A stretch of DNA of 64,000 bases, taken from the NCBI RefSeq assembly GCF_002808045.1, contig NZ_CP025000.1, positions 744,001 to 808,000 of the forward strand, given 5' to 3'. The translations under genes and the position numbers were made by a program. This document shows, in pieces, positions 18,905-28,573 of the stretch. Every line of letters begins with the position of its first letter. The stretch's first letter is position 1. The DNA comes from Idiomarina sp. X4. Lineage in GTDB: Bacteria; Pseudomonadota; Gammaproteobacteria; Enterobacterales; Alteromonadaceae. Below the pieces are notes generated by a model, which worked only from the letters and a program-made list of their open reading frames with translations, made no database searches and was not told the origin of the DNA.

Positions 18905-20020
18905 TTATGCTTTGTGTGCCATGGCTAAATATTCACGGCTCTGCATTTCCTGTAAGCGACTCACACAACGGCGAAATTCAAAGCTCAGTTGGCCTTCAGT
19001 ATAAAGTGACTCAATGGGTACTTCCGCTGACAAAATTAGCTTAACTTTACGCTCATAAAACTCATCAACTAATGCAATGAAACGGCGGGCAATATCATCT
19101 TTACCAGCCCCCATTTGCTCAACATTGCTGACTAATACGGCATGGTATAGCTGCGCTATTTCCATGTAATCATTCTGACTACGGGCTGTTTTACAAATAT
19201 CCGCAAAGTCAAAGAACACGACATCATCGCACTCGGCTCTTATCCCAATTTTCCGACCTTCGATATCAATACTGTCTGACTCATACTGATCGCGGCATTC
19301 GGGAGCAAGATCCTTAAAATATTGCCACAGGTTATCATCCGCCTGGGAGTCTAATGGTGAATGAAAAATCTCGGCTTGAGTCAGCGTACGCAACCGATAA
19401 TCGATGCCGCTATCGACATTCACTACTTCGCAGTTTGCTTTTATCAGTTTAATTGCCGGAATAAAGCGTGCTCGCTGCAGGCCATTTTTATAGAGGTCAT
19501 CCGGGACAATATTTGATGTTGCCACCAAAATGACACCGCGTTCGAACAAATATTCAAACAACTTTCCAAGTAACATCGCATCAGTAATGTCCTGCACAAA
19601 AAACTCATCAAAACAAACAAGCAGAGTTTCATCCGCAATCTTGTCCGCAATAATTTCTAACGGATCGCTTTTCTGCTCTAACTGCTTTAATTCATTGTGG
19701 ACACGATGCATAAAGCGATGAAAGTGAATACGCCATTTTTCATCAAATGGCAGGCTTTCAAAAAAAGTGTCCACCAAATACGTTTTACCGCGACCTACCC
19801 CGCCCCAAAAATAAAGTCCTTTTGGTTTCGGTGGTGCTTTTGAAAGCCAACGTTTCAACGCTGAGCTCTGCTGGTAGTCATTCCAGGCGCAGAGCTCCTC
19901 GTAAAGTCTTTGTAAATGCTCGACAGCGTTAAGCTGCGCCGCATCTTCTGAAAAACCATTGTGCTCAATGTCGTAACGGTAACGATCAATTGGCGACATT
20001 TGCTGTTGTGGCACTACCAC
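18905..20020 (-). CDS. zapE: ZapE, AFG1-like division ATPase
   Basis: ZapE is an AAA-type ATPase that acts on FtsZ rings at late constriction in E. coli. The 371-residue protein has Walker A GGVGRGKT followed by YLVDTFFESLP, Walker B LLVCFDEFFVQDITDAM, sensor VATSNIVPDDLYKNGLQRARF and the C-terminal RCVSRLQEMQSREYL. The 5' end is uncertain: GTG at 20020, GTG at 20014 and ATG at 19999 are all in frame, with GGGGTGA just upstream of the first. It is divergent from zapG. Confidence 0.93.
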   Translation of the reverse strand: MVVPQQQMSPIDRYRYDIEHNGFSEDAAQLNAVEHLQRLYEELCAWNDYQQSSALKRWLSKAPPKPKGLYFWGGVGRGKTYLVDTFFESLPFDEKWRIHFHRFMHRVHNELKQLEQKSDPLEIIADKIADETLLVCFDEFFVQDITDAMLLGKLFEYLFERGVILVATSNIVPDDLYKNGLQRARFIPAIKLIKANCEVVNVDSGIDYRLRTLTQAEIFHSPLDSQADDNLWQYFKDLAPECRDQYESDSIDIEGRKIGIRAECDDVVFFDFADICKTARSQNDYMEIAQLYHAVLVSNVEQMGAGKDDIARRFIALVDEFYERKVKLILSAEVPIESLYTEGQLSFEFRRCVSRLQEMQSREYLAMAHKA

Positions 20021-20030
20021 TTCACCCCAG

Positions 20031-20060
20031 TTGCGATTATCCTAATAAATATTATGTTAT
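20031..20060 (+). promoter_or_regulatory. Candidate zapG promoter
   Basis: TTGCGA (20031-20036) and TGTTAT (20055-20060) are 18 bases apart, about 60 bases ahead of zapG, in the interval between divergent zapE and zapG. Confidence 0.4.
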
Positions 20061-20119
20061 CATGAAGGTGTTATGCAGCAATCAAGAAAACGCTGTTGTT
20101 ATTTGCTGAGGAGTCAATT

Positions 20120-20596
20120 ATGAGCTGGATTATTGGAGTTTTATTAGTGATAGCTGGAGCCATTATTGGCTTTTTCATTGCACGCTACACGCAAACAAAT
20201 GGTCAGTCCGGCAATCTTGAAGAGCAGGTAGAGAAAAGCCAACAACAACTTGGTGAATATCAGCGTGAAGTTGCCGAACATTTTGCTACCGCTAACGCAA
20301 TGATGGAGCAACTGTCTGACACTCAGCAGAAGTTACAAAGCTACCTGAATCAGAGTGCCGAGCTCCTCCAGCAGCCAGGTTCTCAGGGAGATTTGCCGTT
20401 TTTCTCGGAAGATACCATTAAGCAGTTGCGAGTTGCGAATTCATTGAATCAAGATCATCGCTCAGGTCGCGATGGTCGTGAGGCTGAACAAATTCCGCGC
20501 GACTATACGGAAGGACCGAGCGGTCTTTTCTCTGACGACCGACGTGAGTCAGACAAAAAGATCCGTCTAACATATCTTGAAACATTTTTAGAGTGA
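20120..20596 (+). CDS. zapG: ZapG (YhcB, DUF1043), inner-membrane envelope protein
   Basis: ZapG is a membrane-anchored protein linked to cell division and envelope synthesis. The 158-residue product has one N-terminal membrane helix (WIIGVLLVIAGAIIGFFIAR), a coiled coil (LEEQVEKSQQQLGEYQREVAEHF) and a polar C-terminal tail, the DUF1043 layout. The ATG at 20120 follows GAGGAG by 6 bases; the longer frame is not supported. It lies between zapE and degQ, a neighbourhood also seen in E. coli. Confidence 0.92.
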   Translation: MSWIIGVLLVIAGAIIGFFIARYTQTNGQSGNLEEQVEKSQQQLGEYQREVAEHFATANAMMEQLSDTQQKLQSYLNQSAELLQQPGSQGDLPFFSEDTIKQLRVANSLNQDHRSGRDGREAEQIPRDYTEGPSGLFSDDRRESDKKIRLTYLETFLE

Positions 20597-20602
20597 ACTC
20601 AT

Positions 20603-20645
20603 ATCACTGACAGACGGTCATAAAGTGGAACCGTTTGTCAGTGAT
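20603..20645 (+). terminator. Long hairpin between zapG and degQ
   Basis: ATCACTGACAGACGGT (20603-20618) and ACCGTTTGTCAGTGAT (20630-20645) form a 16-base stem with one G-U and an 11-base loop, starting 7 bases after the zapG stop. TATTTAAGG follows, not a good T-run. It may terminate zapG transcripts or be a processing or stability element ahead of degQ. Confidence 0.5.
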
Positions 20646-20667
20646 TATTTAAGGAGTTACTCTAATC

Positions 20668-22029
20668 ATGAAGCGAGTCTTAGCCTTATTCAGTGCTCTT
20701 GTTATTGTTGCATCAACATCCTTGAGCGCTCCAGCCAATGCCGGCATTCCATTTTTTGACAAAGACGATGAGCAACCAACGCTTGCTCCGATGCTTGAAG
20801 AAGTCACACCAGCCGTTGTCAACATTTCGGTTAAAGGGAAGCGGGAAGTCCGGCAGCGTCTACCCGACGCGTTGCGCTTCTTCTTTGGTCCAAACGCCCC
20901 TCATGAACAAATCCGTGAACGTCCATTCCAGGGCTTAGGTTCAGGCGTCATTATTGATGCTGAAAATGGATATGTTGTTACTAATAATCACGTCATTGAC
21001 GATGCCACCGAAATTTTAGTCACGTTAAAAGACGGACGCGAGTTCGATGCCAAAGTGATAGGTACAGACGAGCGCTCCGATGTTGCGCTACTAAAAATTG
21101 AAAACGGGAAAAACCTTACCGAAATTCAACTGGGTAAATCATCGGAGCTGCGTGTTGGTGACTTTGTTGTTGCTATCGGCAACCCATTTGGATTAGGGCA
21201 AACGGTTACATCAGGCATTGTCAGTGCATTGGGTCGGGCCGGTCTTGGTATTGAAGAGTTGGAAAACTTCATTCAAACCGATGCCGCCATTAACAGTGGT
21301 AACTCGGGCGGCGCCCTGGTTACGCTAGACGGCAAGCTAATAGGCATTAACACGGCGATTTTAGGCCCTAACGGCGGTAATATCGGTATCGGTTTCGCTA
21401 TTCCCTCAGACATGATGAACAACTTAGTTCAGCAATTGATTGAATTCGGAGAGGTCCGTCGAGGTGTTCTTGGCGTGCGCGGTAACGACCTCACTCACGA
21501 TGTTGCACAAGCCCTGAACATTCCTGTTAACCGTGGTGCTTTTGTGTCTCAGGTTATTCCGGGAAGCGCAGCCTCGGACGCCGGTATTGAGTCGGGCGAT
21601 GTGATTGTTGAAGTTAACGGTCAATCCATTCGCTCATTTTCCGAACTGGGTGCATTAGTCGGTTCGATTGGCTCTGGTCAGGAGATTAAGTTGGGTATTA
21701 TTCGCGACGGCGAAGAGATGACCATTGATGTCACTCTAGGCTCCCAAGATACCGCAGTGACCGCAGCAGCAATTCACCCGGCGCTTGAAGGGGCTACCTT
21801 AGCAGTGGCCAGCGGTCAACAAGGTATAGAAGTGACAGAGCTTGAGGAGCGCTCGCCTGCGGCGCGTATCGGCCTTGAGAAGGGTGATATTATTCAAGGT
21901 GTGAACCGCAAGCGCGTTACGAGTGTCTCTGATTTAAGAGAGGCCATTGAAGACAAACAAGGCGTCATCGCTTTGAATGTCAAACGTGACGACAGCTCAC
22001 TCTTCATTGTGCTGCGTAACGCTAACTGA
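20668..22029 (+). CDS. degQ: DegQ, periplasmic HtrA-type serine protease
   Basis: DegQ degrades and refolds damaged envelope proteins. The 453-residue precursor has a Sec signal peptide (cleavage likely after APANA), a trypsin-like domain with the full triad His108 (TNNHVI), Asp138 (RSDVAL) and Ser213 (GNSGGAL), and two PDZ domains (about residues 260-350 and 370-450). Length matches E. coli DegQ (455). AAGGAG lies 11 bases upstream of the ATG. A single degQ/degP-type gene followed by degS is the usual order. Confidence 0.96.
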   Translation: MKRVLALFSALVIVASTSLSAPANAGIPFFDKDDEQPTLAPMLEEVTPAVVNISVKGKREVRQRLPDALRFFFGPNAPHEQIRERPFQGLGSGVIIDAENGYVVTNNHVIDDATEILVTLKDGREFDAKVIGTDERSDVALLKIENGKNLTEIQLGKSSELRVGDFVVAIGNPFGLGQTVTSGIVSALGRAGLGIEELENFIQTDAAINSGNSGGALVTLDGKLIGINTAILGPNGGNIGIGFAIPSDMMNNLVQQLIEFGEVRRGVLGVRGNDLTHDVAQALNIPVNRGAFVSQVIPGSAASDAGIESGDVIVEVNGQSIRSFSELGALVGSIGSGQEIKLGIIRDGEEMTIDVTLGSQDTAVTAAAIHPALEGATLAVASGQQGIEVTELEERSPAARIGLEKGDIIQGVNRKRVTSVSDLREAIEDKQGVIALNVKRDDSSLFIVLRNAN

Positions 22030-22044
22030 GGTTGTGACATTGTA

Positions 22045-22071
22045 GTGGCATCAGTGCTATGCTGATGCCAC
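22045..22071 (+). terminator. Hairpin between degQ and degS
   Basis: GTGGCATCAG and CTGATGCCAC form a perfect 10-base stem around a 7-base loop, 15 bases past the degQ stop. The bases after it are A-rich rather than T-rich, so a classical terminator is not certain; it could attenuate or stabilise the degQ message. Confidence 0.5.
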
Positions 22072-22099
22072 CTAATAATAAATAAAAGGCGAGTAACGC

Positions 22100-23140
22100 G
22101 TGTCTCCAATACTACGGTTTTTGTTTCAATCGGTTGGTTTAGGCCTTGTCGTTGCCGCCATTGTTTTACTGACTCAACCTTTATGGAGTCAGAATCATTC
22201 CTTCCGGCAGTCTCAGGACGACGTCATCTCGTTTAGTCAGGCGGTAAAAAAAGCCGCGCCAGCTGTTGTTAACATCTACAGCATGGGTGAAATCCAGGGA
22301 TCCTACTACCAGCCTCAGTCATCTCGCGTTTGGCGGCTTGGCTCTGGCGTTATTATGGACTCAAATGGCTATATTCTGACGGCACATCACGTCGTCGACA
22401 ACGTCGATAAAATTGAAGTTGCTCTTCAAGATGGGCGGCGATACGCAGCGCAACTCATAGGCAGTGACCGCTACACCGACCTTGCCGTGTTAAAAATAGA
22501 CGCTAATAATTTGCCCGTTATTCCGGTTCAATCAAATCGTCGCGTACAAGTCGGCGATATCGTATTAGCTATTGGTAACCCGTACAATATTGGCCAAACC
22601 ATTACTCAGGGCATTATTAGTGCAACCGGCGGCCGCGTTGGCGTGAGTAACTCTTATTCCGATCTGATACAAATGGATGCGGTCATCAACCAAGGTGCCT
22701 CCGGTGGTGCATTAGTCAATACAGCCGGGGAACTCATCGGTATTAATAACGCTCGCTATAACTCGTCATTCGATGATGGCGGAGAAGGCATTTACTTTGC
22801 CGTGCCGTACGCCACCGCTCAATCCGTTATGGATACATTAATTCGTGAAGGCGAGGTAGTGAGGGGTTACATCGGCATCACCGTTAACCCCAATTTTAGT
22901 GAGCAACAGTCATTATCCGGAATTTACGTTACTGGGGTGGAAAGAGGCAGCCCCGCTGCGTTAGCGGGCTTAAGACGTAATGACTTCATTGTTTCTATTG
23001 GTGGACAGCCGGTGCATTCGGCACCAGAAGGGCTCGATAAAGTGGCGAATGCTGAACCCGGTGAAGCGTTAGAAGTTGAGTTTTACCGGGGAGAACAGAA
23101 AATGGTCACCACTGTCACCGTTGCTGCACTCCCCAAATAA
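22100..23140 (+). CDS. degS: DegS-like inner-membrane serine protease (GASGG active site)
   Basis: DegS starts the sigma-E response by cutting RseA when its PDZ domain binds unfolded porins. The 346-residue protein has an N-terminal membrane anchor (LFQSVGLGLVVAAIVLL), a protease domain and one PDZ domain (about residues 255-340). Triad positions match E. coli almost exactly: His97, Asp127 and Ser201. The serine sits in NQGASGGALVN, whereas DegS, DegQ and DegP normally read GNSGG, so residue 200 is Ala instead of Asn. The start is GTG with AAGGCGAG upstream. It ends 1 base from convergent murA. Confidence 0.94.
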   Translation: MSPILRFLFQSVGLGLVVAAIVLLTQPLWSQNHSFRQSQDDVISFSQAVKKAAPAVVNIYSMGEIQGSYYQPQSSRVWRLGSGVIMDSNGYILTAHHVVDNVDKIEVALQDGRRYAAQLIGSDRYTDLAVLKIDANNLPVIPVQSNRRVQVGDIVLAIGNPYNIGQTITQGIISATGGRVGVSNSYSDLIQMDAVINQGASGGALVNTAGELIGINNARYNSSFDDGGEGIYFAVPYATAQSVMDTLIREGEVVRGYIGITVNPNFSEQQSLSGIYVTGVERGSPAALAGLRRNDFIVSIGGQPVHSAPEGLDKVANAEPGEALEVEFYRGEQKMVTTVTVAALPK

Positions 23141-23141
23141 C

Positions 23142-24410
<1,269 letters not shown>

Positions 24411-24417
24411 TCAAGCC

Positions 24418-24672
24418 TTAAGGCATCATCAGTTTTTTATCACGCGCCCAGTCATCTGGCGTGTACGCTTTTATGGATACCGCGTGGATTTCACCACTGG
24501 CAATATGAGGGTTCAGCGGTGCGTAAATAGCTTGCTGACGCTTCACTTTGTTCATACTTTCGAACGCTTCACTGACGGCGATAATCTCAACATTGGCGCC
24601 GTCAACTTTAACGTAGAGTTCACTGAGATCGAGTGCGTCGTTGAGTAATGTTTTTAACTGTTCTTCATTCAT
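24418..24672 (-). CDS. ibaG: IbaG, BolA-family protein
   Basis: IbaG is a small BolA-like protein that works with monothiol glutaredoxin and iron-sulphur chemistry and is linked to acid stress. The 84-residue protein has the BolA core (NVEIIAVSEAFESMNKVKRQ, then GEIHAVSIKAYTP). It lies 13 bases upstream of murA, the conserved E. coli arrangement. Confidence 0.93.
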   Translation of the reverse strand: MNEEQLKTLLNDALDLSELYVKVDGANVEIIAVSEAFESMNKVKRQQAIYAPLNPHIASGEIHAVSIKAYTPDDWARDKKLMMP

Positions 24673-24709
24673 TTGTAGTTTGACCGCTTATGTTCTGTTC
24701 AAAAGGCGA

Positions 24710-25012
24710 CTAGCTTAACGAAAGCAGAGACTCAACGCCACTGACTGAGGCAATTTGCTTTAATTGTTCAGAGGCACCGATGCATTTTAGTGGCGCATTA
24801 GTACCTTGCGTTGCTTTCATTACTTCCAGTAGAAACGCAACACCGGCAGTATCAATAACCTCAACCTGGCTGACGTCGACAGACACTAACTCATCGCCAA
24901 GCCACCGTCCGCGGGTCTTCCATAAAACCGGGACGCTGTTGCGCGTCAGCGAGCCTTTAAAGGCAATAACATTGTCTTCTGTTCGACTCACCGATGCCTC
25001 TGTCGTACTCAT
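24710..25012 (-). CDS. mlaB: MlaB, STAS-domain subunit of the Mla phospholipid transporter
   Basis: MlaB is the cytoplasmic STAS protein that binds MlaF and is needed for complex stability. The 100-residue protein has a STAS core with VDVSQVEVIDTAGVAFLLEVMK. Its ATG overlaps the mlaC stop (TAATG). Confidence 0.92.
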   Translation of the reverse strand: MSTTEASVSRTEDNVIAFKGSLTRNSVPVLWKTRGRWLGDELVSVDVSQVEVIDTAGVAFLLEVMKATQGTNAPLKCIGASEQLKQIASVSGVESLLSLS

Positions 25013-25683
25013 TATATTCCCTCAGCTGGATTATCAATTTCTTCGTCAGCTTTGATAGGCTCTTGAGCTTTTTGTTCAATAAGCTCAATCGTTTTATCAA
25101 TGCCGTTTGAACGAATCACCGCCGAAATTTCACTTTGCTTGCTGTTTAACAAGCTAATACCTTCGACCACTAAATCATAAGCTTTCCAGATATCTTCATC
25201 CCGATCATAACGAATACGAAAGTCCAAACGAATCTCAGGGCGACCCGCTTCTTTAACTCGCGTTTTTACAACCGCCGTCCGTGCATCATCCGGAAGATCT
25301 GCTGCGGGCTCAAAAGATACCGTGTGTTTGCTCTCATCGTACTGAGTAAAAGCTCTCGCATACGTCGCCACTAAATAGTCGTAAAAAGCACGATAAAAGG
25401 CTTCTCGTTGCTCTTGTGTGGTGTCTCTTAAGTAGCGGCCAAGCACTTTTTTAGATGCATACAGGCTATCCACATAAGGCATGAGCTCCTCTTTCACAAT
25501 GACCTTTAAGTAATTTGGATCTTCGTCAATTTTAGCTCGCTCGTTTTCAATCCGTTCAAAAGTGACTTCAGCCACTTCTTTTAAGAGTTCATGCGGGTCG
25601 TCATTACGAATAAGTTCCGCATTTGCTGCTGAGCTCACAACCACCATGGCGACAAGCGCTAGCAGCCACTTTTTAAATGACAT
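25012..25683 (-). CDS. mlaC: MlaC, periplasmic phospholipid-binding shuttle
   Basis: MlaC carries phospholipids between the outer-membrane MlaA complex and the inner-membrane MlaFEDB complex. The 223-residue precursor has a Sec signal peptide (MSFKKWLLALVAMVVVSSAANA) and the MlaC/Ttg2 fold with EQREAFYRAFYDYLVATYARAF. The ATG at 25683 follows AAGGAG; the frame is open 17 codons further upstream but would overlap mlaD and mask the signal peptide. Confidence 0.95.
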   Translation of the reverse strand: MSFKKWLLALVAMVVVSSAANAELIRNDDPHELLKEVAEVTFERIENERAKIDEDPNYLKVIVKEELMPYVDSLYASKKVLGRYLRDTTQEQREAFYRAFYDYLVATYARAFTQYDESKHTVSFEPAADLPDDARTAVVKTRVKEAGRPEIRLDFRIRYDRDEDIWKAYDLVVEGISLLNSKQSEISAVIRSNGIDKTIELIEQKAQEPIKADEEIDNPAEGI

Positions 25684-25699
25684 GATTGACTCCTTAATA

Positions 25700-26167
25700 C
25701 TAATCATTGCCCTGACTAAATAAGAATTGACCAATTAAGTTCTCTAGCACTAATGCTGACTTGGTATCCGTAATTGAATCCCCGTCTTCAAGCATGCTGA
25801 CGCTGTCATCAATAAAACCTGGTTGTAAGCCTAAATACTGCTCGCCCAATAAGCCAGAAGTCAGAACAGAAACAGAGCTGGTCTCGGAAAATTCGTCGTA
25901 TTCTTTACTGATAGACATTTCAACTAATGGCTCGTAATAGTCTCCGGTCAACGAAATATTGGTCACTCGGCCAACAACAACGCCCCCCACTTTCACCGGC
26001 GAACGTACTTTCAAGCTACCAATATTGTCGAATTTTGCATAAAGCGTGTAGGTTTCACCCGATGTGGTCATGGTGCCGCTGGCCGCTCGCAACGCAATAA
26101 AAGACAGCGCCAACACGCCCAGTACAACAAAAATACCTACCCATAACTGTGTTTTTCTTGATTCCAT
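25700..26167 (-). CDS. mlaD: MlaD, MCE-domain subunit of the Mla transporter
   Basis: MlaD forms the hexameric periplasmic MCE ring of the inner-membrane transporter. The 155-residue protein has one N-terminal membrane helix (WVGIFVVLGVLALSFIALRA), an MCE domain (YTLYAKFDNIGSLKVRSPVK, GGVVVGRVTNISL) and LLGEQYLGLQPGF. The C-terminus ends soon after LIGQFLF, as is usual, without the long tail of the E. coli protein. Confidence 0.96.
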   Translation of the reverse strand: MESRKTQLWVGIFVVLGVLALSFIALRAASGTMTTSGETYTLYAKFDNIGSLKVRSPVKVGGVVVGRVTNISLTGDYYEPLVEMSISKEYDEFSETSSVSVLTSGLLGEQYLGLQPGFIDDSVSMLEDGDSITDTKSALVLENLIGQFLFSQGND

Positions 26168-26169
26168 GG

Positions 26170-26949
26170 TTACCCACCAAACATGATAGCTGTAAGAATA
26201 AAGTCTAGACCTAAAACGGCTAAGGACGCAGTCACAACGGTTGAGGTTGTCGCTGCACTAATACCTGCAGATGTTGGCACTGCCCGATACCCTTTGTAGA
26301 GGGCGATCCAGGTAACAACAAAAGCAAAAACAATGGACTTGATGACACCGTTTAATAAGTCATCCTGCCAATCGACAGCTGACTGCATGACAGACCAAAA
26401 CGCACCTTCGTCAACGCCAAGCCAACCCGAGCCTACTAAGTAGCCGCCATAAATGCCGACTGCTGAGAACATAAGTGCCAGTAACGGCATACTAATTAAA
26501 CCGGCCCAGAAACGCGGCGCGATAACTCGTCGTAATGGATCAACAGCCATCATTTCTAAGCTCGATAACTGTTCCGTGGCCTTCATTAACCCTATTTCTG
26601 CGGTCAACGCTGAGCCGGCTCGGCCAGCGAACAACAGACCAGTAACAACCGGTCCTAATTCACGCAACAATGAGAGTGCGACCATTGGCCCTAAACTCTG
26701 TTCGGCCCCATAATCGACTAATATCGTGTAGCCTTGAAGCCCTAAAACCATGCCAATAAACAATCCACTGACAATAATAATGACCATTGACAACACGCCA
26801 ACGACATACATCTGCTTAATGAAAAGCGGCCAAGATTTGCGCGGTTGAGGCTTACCAACAATAGCGCTGACAAACATAGCTAAAGCAAAACCAATACCCG
26901 CCACGCTATCTAATACACGACGACCGACATTCTCTAAAAACTGGATCAT
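26170..26949 (-). CDS. mlaE: MlaE, permease subunit of the Mla transporter
   Basis: MlaE is the polytopic inner-membrane permease. The 259-residue protein belongs to the MlaE/TrnB family, with [20 protein letters not shown] and [20 protein letters not shown], the conserved coupling region, and ends [11 protein letters not shown]. It overlaps mlaF by 4 bases (ATGA). Confidence 0.97.
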   Translation of the reverse strand: MIQFLENVGRRVLDSVAGIGFALAMFVSAIVGKPQPRKSWPLFIKQMYVVGVLSMVIIIVSGLFIGMVLGLQGYTILVDYGAEQSLGPMVALSLLRELGPVVTGLLFAGRAGSALTAEIGLMKATEQLSSLEMMAVDPLRRVIAPRFWAGLISMPLLALMFSAVGIYGGYLVGSGWLGVDEGAFWSVMQSAVDWQDDLLNGVIKSIVFAFVVTWIALYKGYRAVPTSAGISAATTSTVVTASLAVLGLDFILTAIMFGG

Positions 26950-27746
26950 TTATCGCCCCCCAGTAAGTCCGTCGTAAAGTCGTCATTGGAATAATGAAAC
27001 GCCACAGGACCATCTGCATTGCCTTGCAAAAACTGCTGAATAATATCGGTGTTGTTATTTCTAAGCTCGTCCGGCGTACCTTCACCAACAATTTTCTTAT
27101 CCGCTATGACGTACGCATAATCAGCGATAGACAACACTTCTTTTACATCGTGAGAGACCACGATGGAGGTTAAACCCAAGGATTCATTCAGTGACTTAAT
27201 CAGCTTCACGATCACGCCCATTGAGATAGGGTCCTGCCCGGCAAAAGGCTCGTCGTACATAATTAATTCAGGGTCGAGAGCGATAGCCCGGGCCAGTGCC
27301 GCGCGTCGTGCCATACCCCCGGATAACTCAGAGGGCATTAAATCTCTTGCTCCGCGCAACCCAACAGCTTCCAGCTTCATCAAAACAACGCTGCGAATAA
27401 TGTCTTCTGAAAGCTCAGTATGCTCACGCAAAGGGAAAGCAACATTGTCAAACACCGACATATCGGTAAACAACGCACCGCTTTGAAACAGCATACTCAT
27501 GCGTTTTCTAAGCTCATAAAGCTTGTCCCGGCTTAACTGAGGCACCTCTTCACCTGCCACTTTAATACTGCCTTTACTTGGCTTGAGCTGGCCGCCAATA
27601 AGTTTCAGCAGTGTGGTTTTGCCGATACCGCTGGGACCCATCACCGCTATCACTTTTCCTTTAGGCACACTTAACGACAAACCTTTGTATAACGGTCTGT
27701 TACCATGGCCAAAATGAACGTCTTTTAACTCAACTAACTGTGTCAC
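26946..27746 (-). CDS. mlaF: MlaF, ATPase subunit of the Mla transporter
   Basis: MlaF powers phospholipid movement by MlaE. The 266-residue ABC ATPase has Walker [10 protein letters not shown], signature LSGGM, Walker [14 protein letters not shown] and a switch histidine in VVSHD; a C-terminal extension past residue 240 corresponds to the MlaB-binding tail. The start is GTG with CAGGAAAG upstream. A -10-like TATACT (27793-27798) precedes it but has a weak -35. Confidence 0.96.
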   Translation of the reverse strand: MTQLVELKDVHFGHGNRPLYKGLSLSVPKGKVIAVMGPSGIGKTTLLKLIGGQLKPSKGSIKVAGEEVPQLSRDKLYELRKRMSMLFQSGALFTDMSVFDNVAFPLREHTELSEDIIRSVVLMKLEAVGLRGARDLMPSELSGGMARRAALARAIALDPELIMYDEPFAGQDPISMGVIVKLIKSLNESLGLTSIVVSHDVKEVLSIADYAYVIADKKIVGEGTPDELRNNNTDIIQQFLQGNADGPVAFHYSNDDFTTDLLGGDK

Positions 27747-27845
27747 ACGCTTTCCTGTTTCTCTCGACCGCTAAGCTTCATTAAAGCTGAAGAGTATAAC
27801 GGTTTCCGGTTACATCCTGCACCGTAATAATTGTTGCAAAGTTTA

Positions 27846-28433
27846 TCAGTTACCGGTGTGGGTTTCCGTTAATTTATCGATTTGATTCAGTAAATATTCC
27901 GCAAATTGCTCTCTTTCAGTTACACACTGCTCGCATAAGTTCAATTGCTCGAACAATCGGGCGCCATGCACCGAGTAAAAAAGCATTCGTCCGACTTGCT
28001 CGCCCAAATGCTGTTCCATCTGCTTTATGGTGTCGTTAACATGGCGCTTTAACGGTTCCAGCAATTCAGGGTTGCTCGCTGCAGCTGCCAGCATTCCACT
28101 TCCTAAACGGGCGCACTCAGCATCCGTATCCAAAGCGGCCAGTAATATACTCTTGGGGGCTTTATTTGGGTCACTATCAAGACGCTTGAGATGCTCTTTT
28201 CTCAACGACTCAAAACGCTCAACACGACGCTGCAACATGGCTTGAAGCAAAGCGTCTTTATTGGCGAAGTGGTAAAGCAAACCGCCTTTACTGATACCGG
28301 TTTTCTGACTCAACGCATCAAACGTCAGGTGTGAAGCTCCCTCACTAGCAACTAAGCTATCCGCAGCATCCAAAATCAGCGCTTTGTTACTGGGGCGACC
28401 AACTTTGTTCTGAGAATCATTTTGGGTTTGCAT
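27846..28433 (-). CDS. TetR-family transcriptional regulator ahead of the mla operon
   Basis: This is a 195-residue TetR/AcrR regulator of unknown ligand. The N-terminal helix-turn-helix is clear (ILDAADSLVASEGASHLTFD, then KTGISKGGLLYHFANKDALL). The C-terminal ligand and dimer domain has no family I can name and contains a pair of close cysteines (LCEQCV). The ATG at 28433 follows AAAGGTG. It reads in the same direction as mlaF, 99 bases upstream, and is divergent from kdsD. In E. coli this spot holds yrbG instead. A likely autoregulatory operator precedes it. Confidence 0.88.
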   Translation of the reverse strand: MQTQNDSQNKVGRPSNKALILDAADSLVASEGASHLTFDALSQKTGISKGGLLYHFANKDALLQAMLQRRVERFESLRKEHLKRLDSDPNKAPKSILLAALDTDAECARLGSGMLAAAASNPELLEPLKRHVNDTIKQMEQHLGEQVGRMLFYSVHGARLFEQLNLCEQCVTEREQFAEYLLNQIDKLTETHTGN

Positions 28434-28450
28434 ACACAACACCTTTTATA

Positions 28451-28494
28451 AACCGTCTGGTTGGTATACTAATTAATTTTAGGCAAAATCGCAA
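28451..28494 (-). promoter_or_regulatory. TetR-gene promoter with adjacent palindromic operator
   Basis: On the minus strand TTGCGA (28489-28494) and TAGTAT (28466-28471) are 17 bases apart. Immediately after, the palindrome AACC-GTCT-GGTT (28451-28462) lies where the transcript should start, a typical placement for autorepression by a TetR protein. The link to this regulator is an inference. Confidence 0.5.
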
Positions 28495-28573
28495 GATTTC
28501 CGCCTTGGCGGTAGGCATAACCCAAACGAATAACGTATTATAGCCCCAGTAGACTTAAGATTGGGAAAAAGCA

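Noticed and set aside
28495..28573. kdsD promoter
   Set aside because: A TATTAT box is present but no -35 is found at a normal distance, so it is not listed as a feature.
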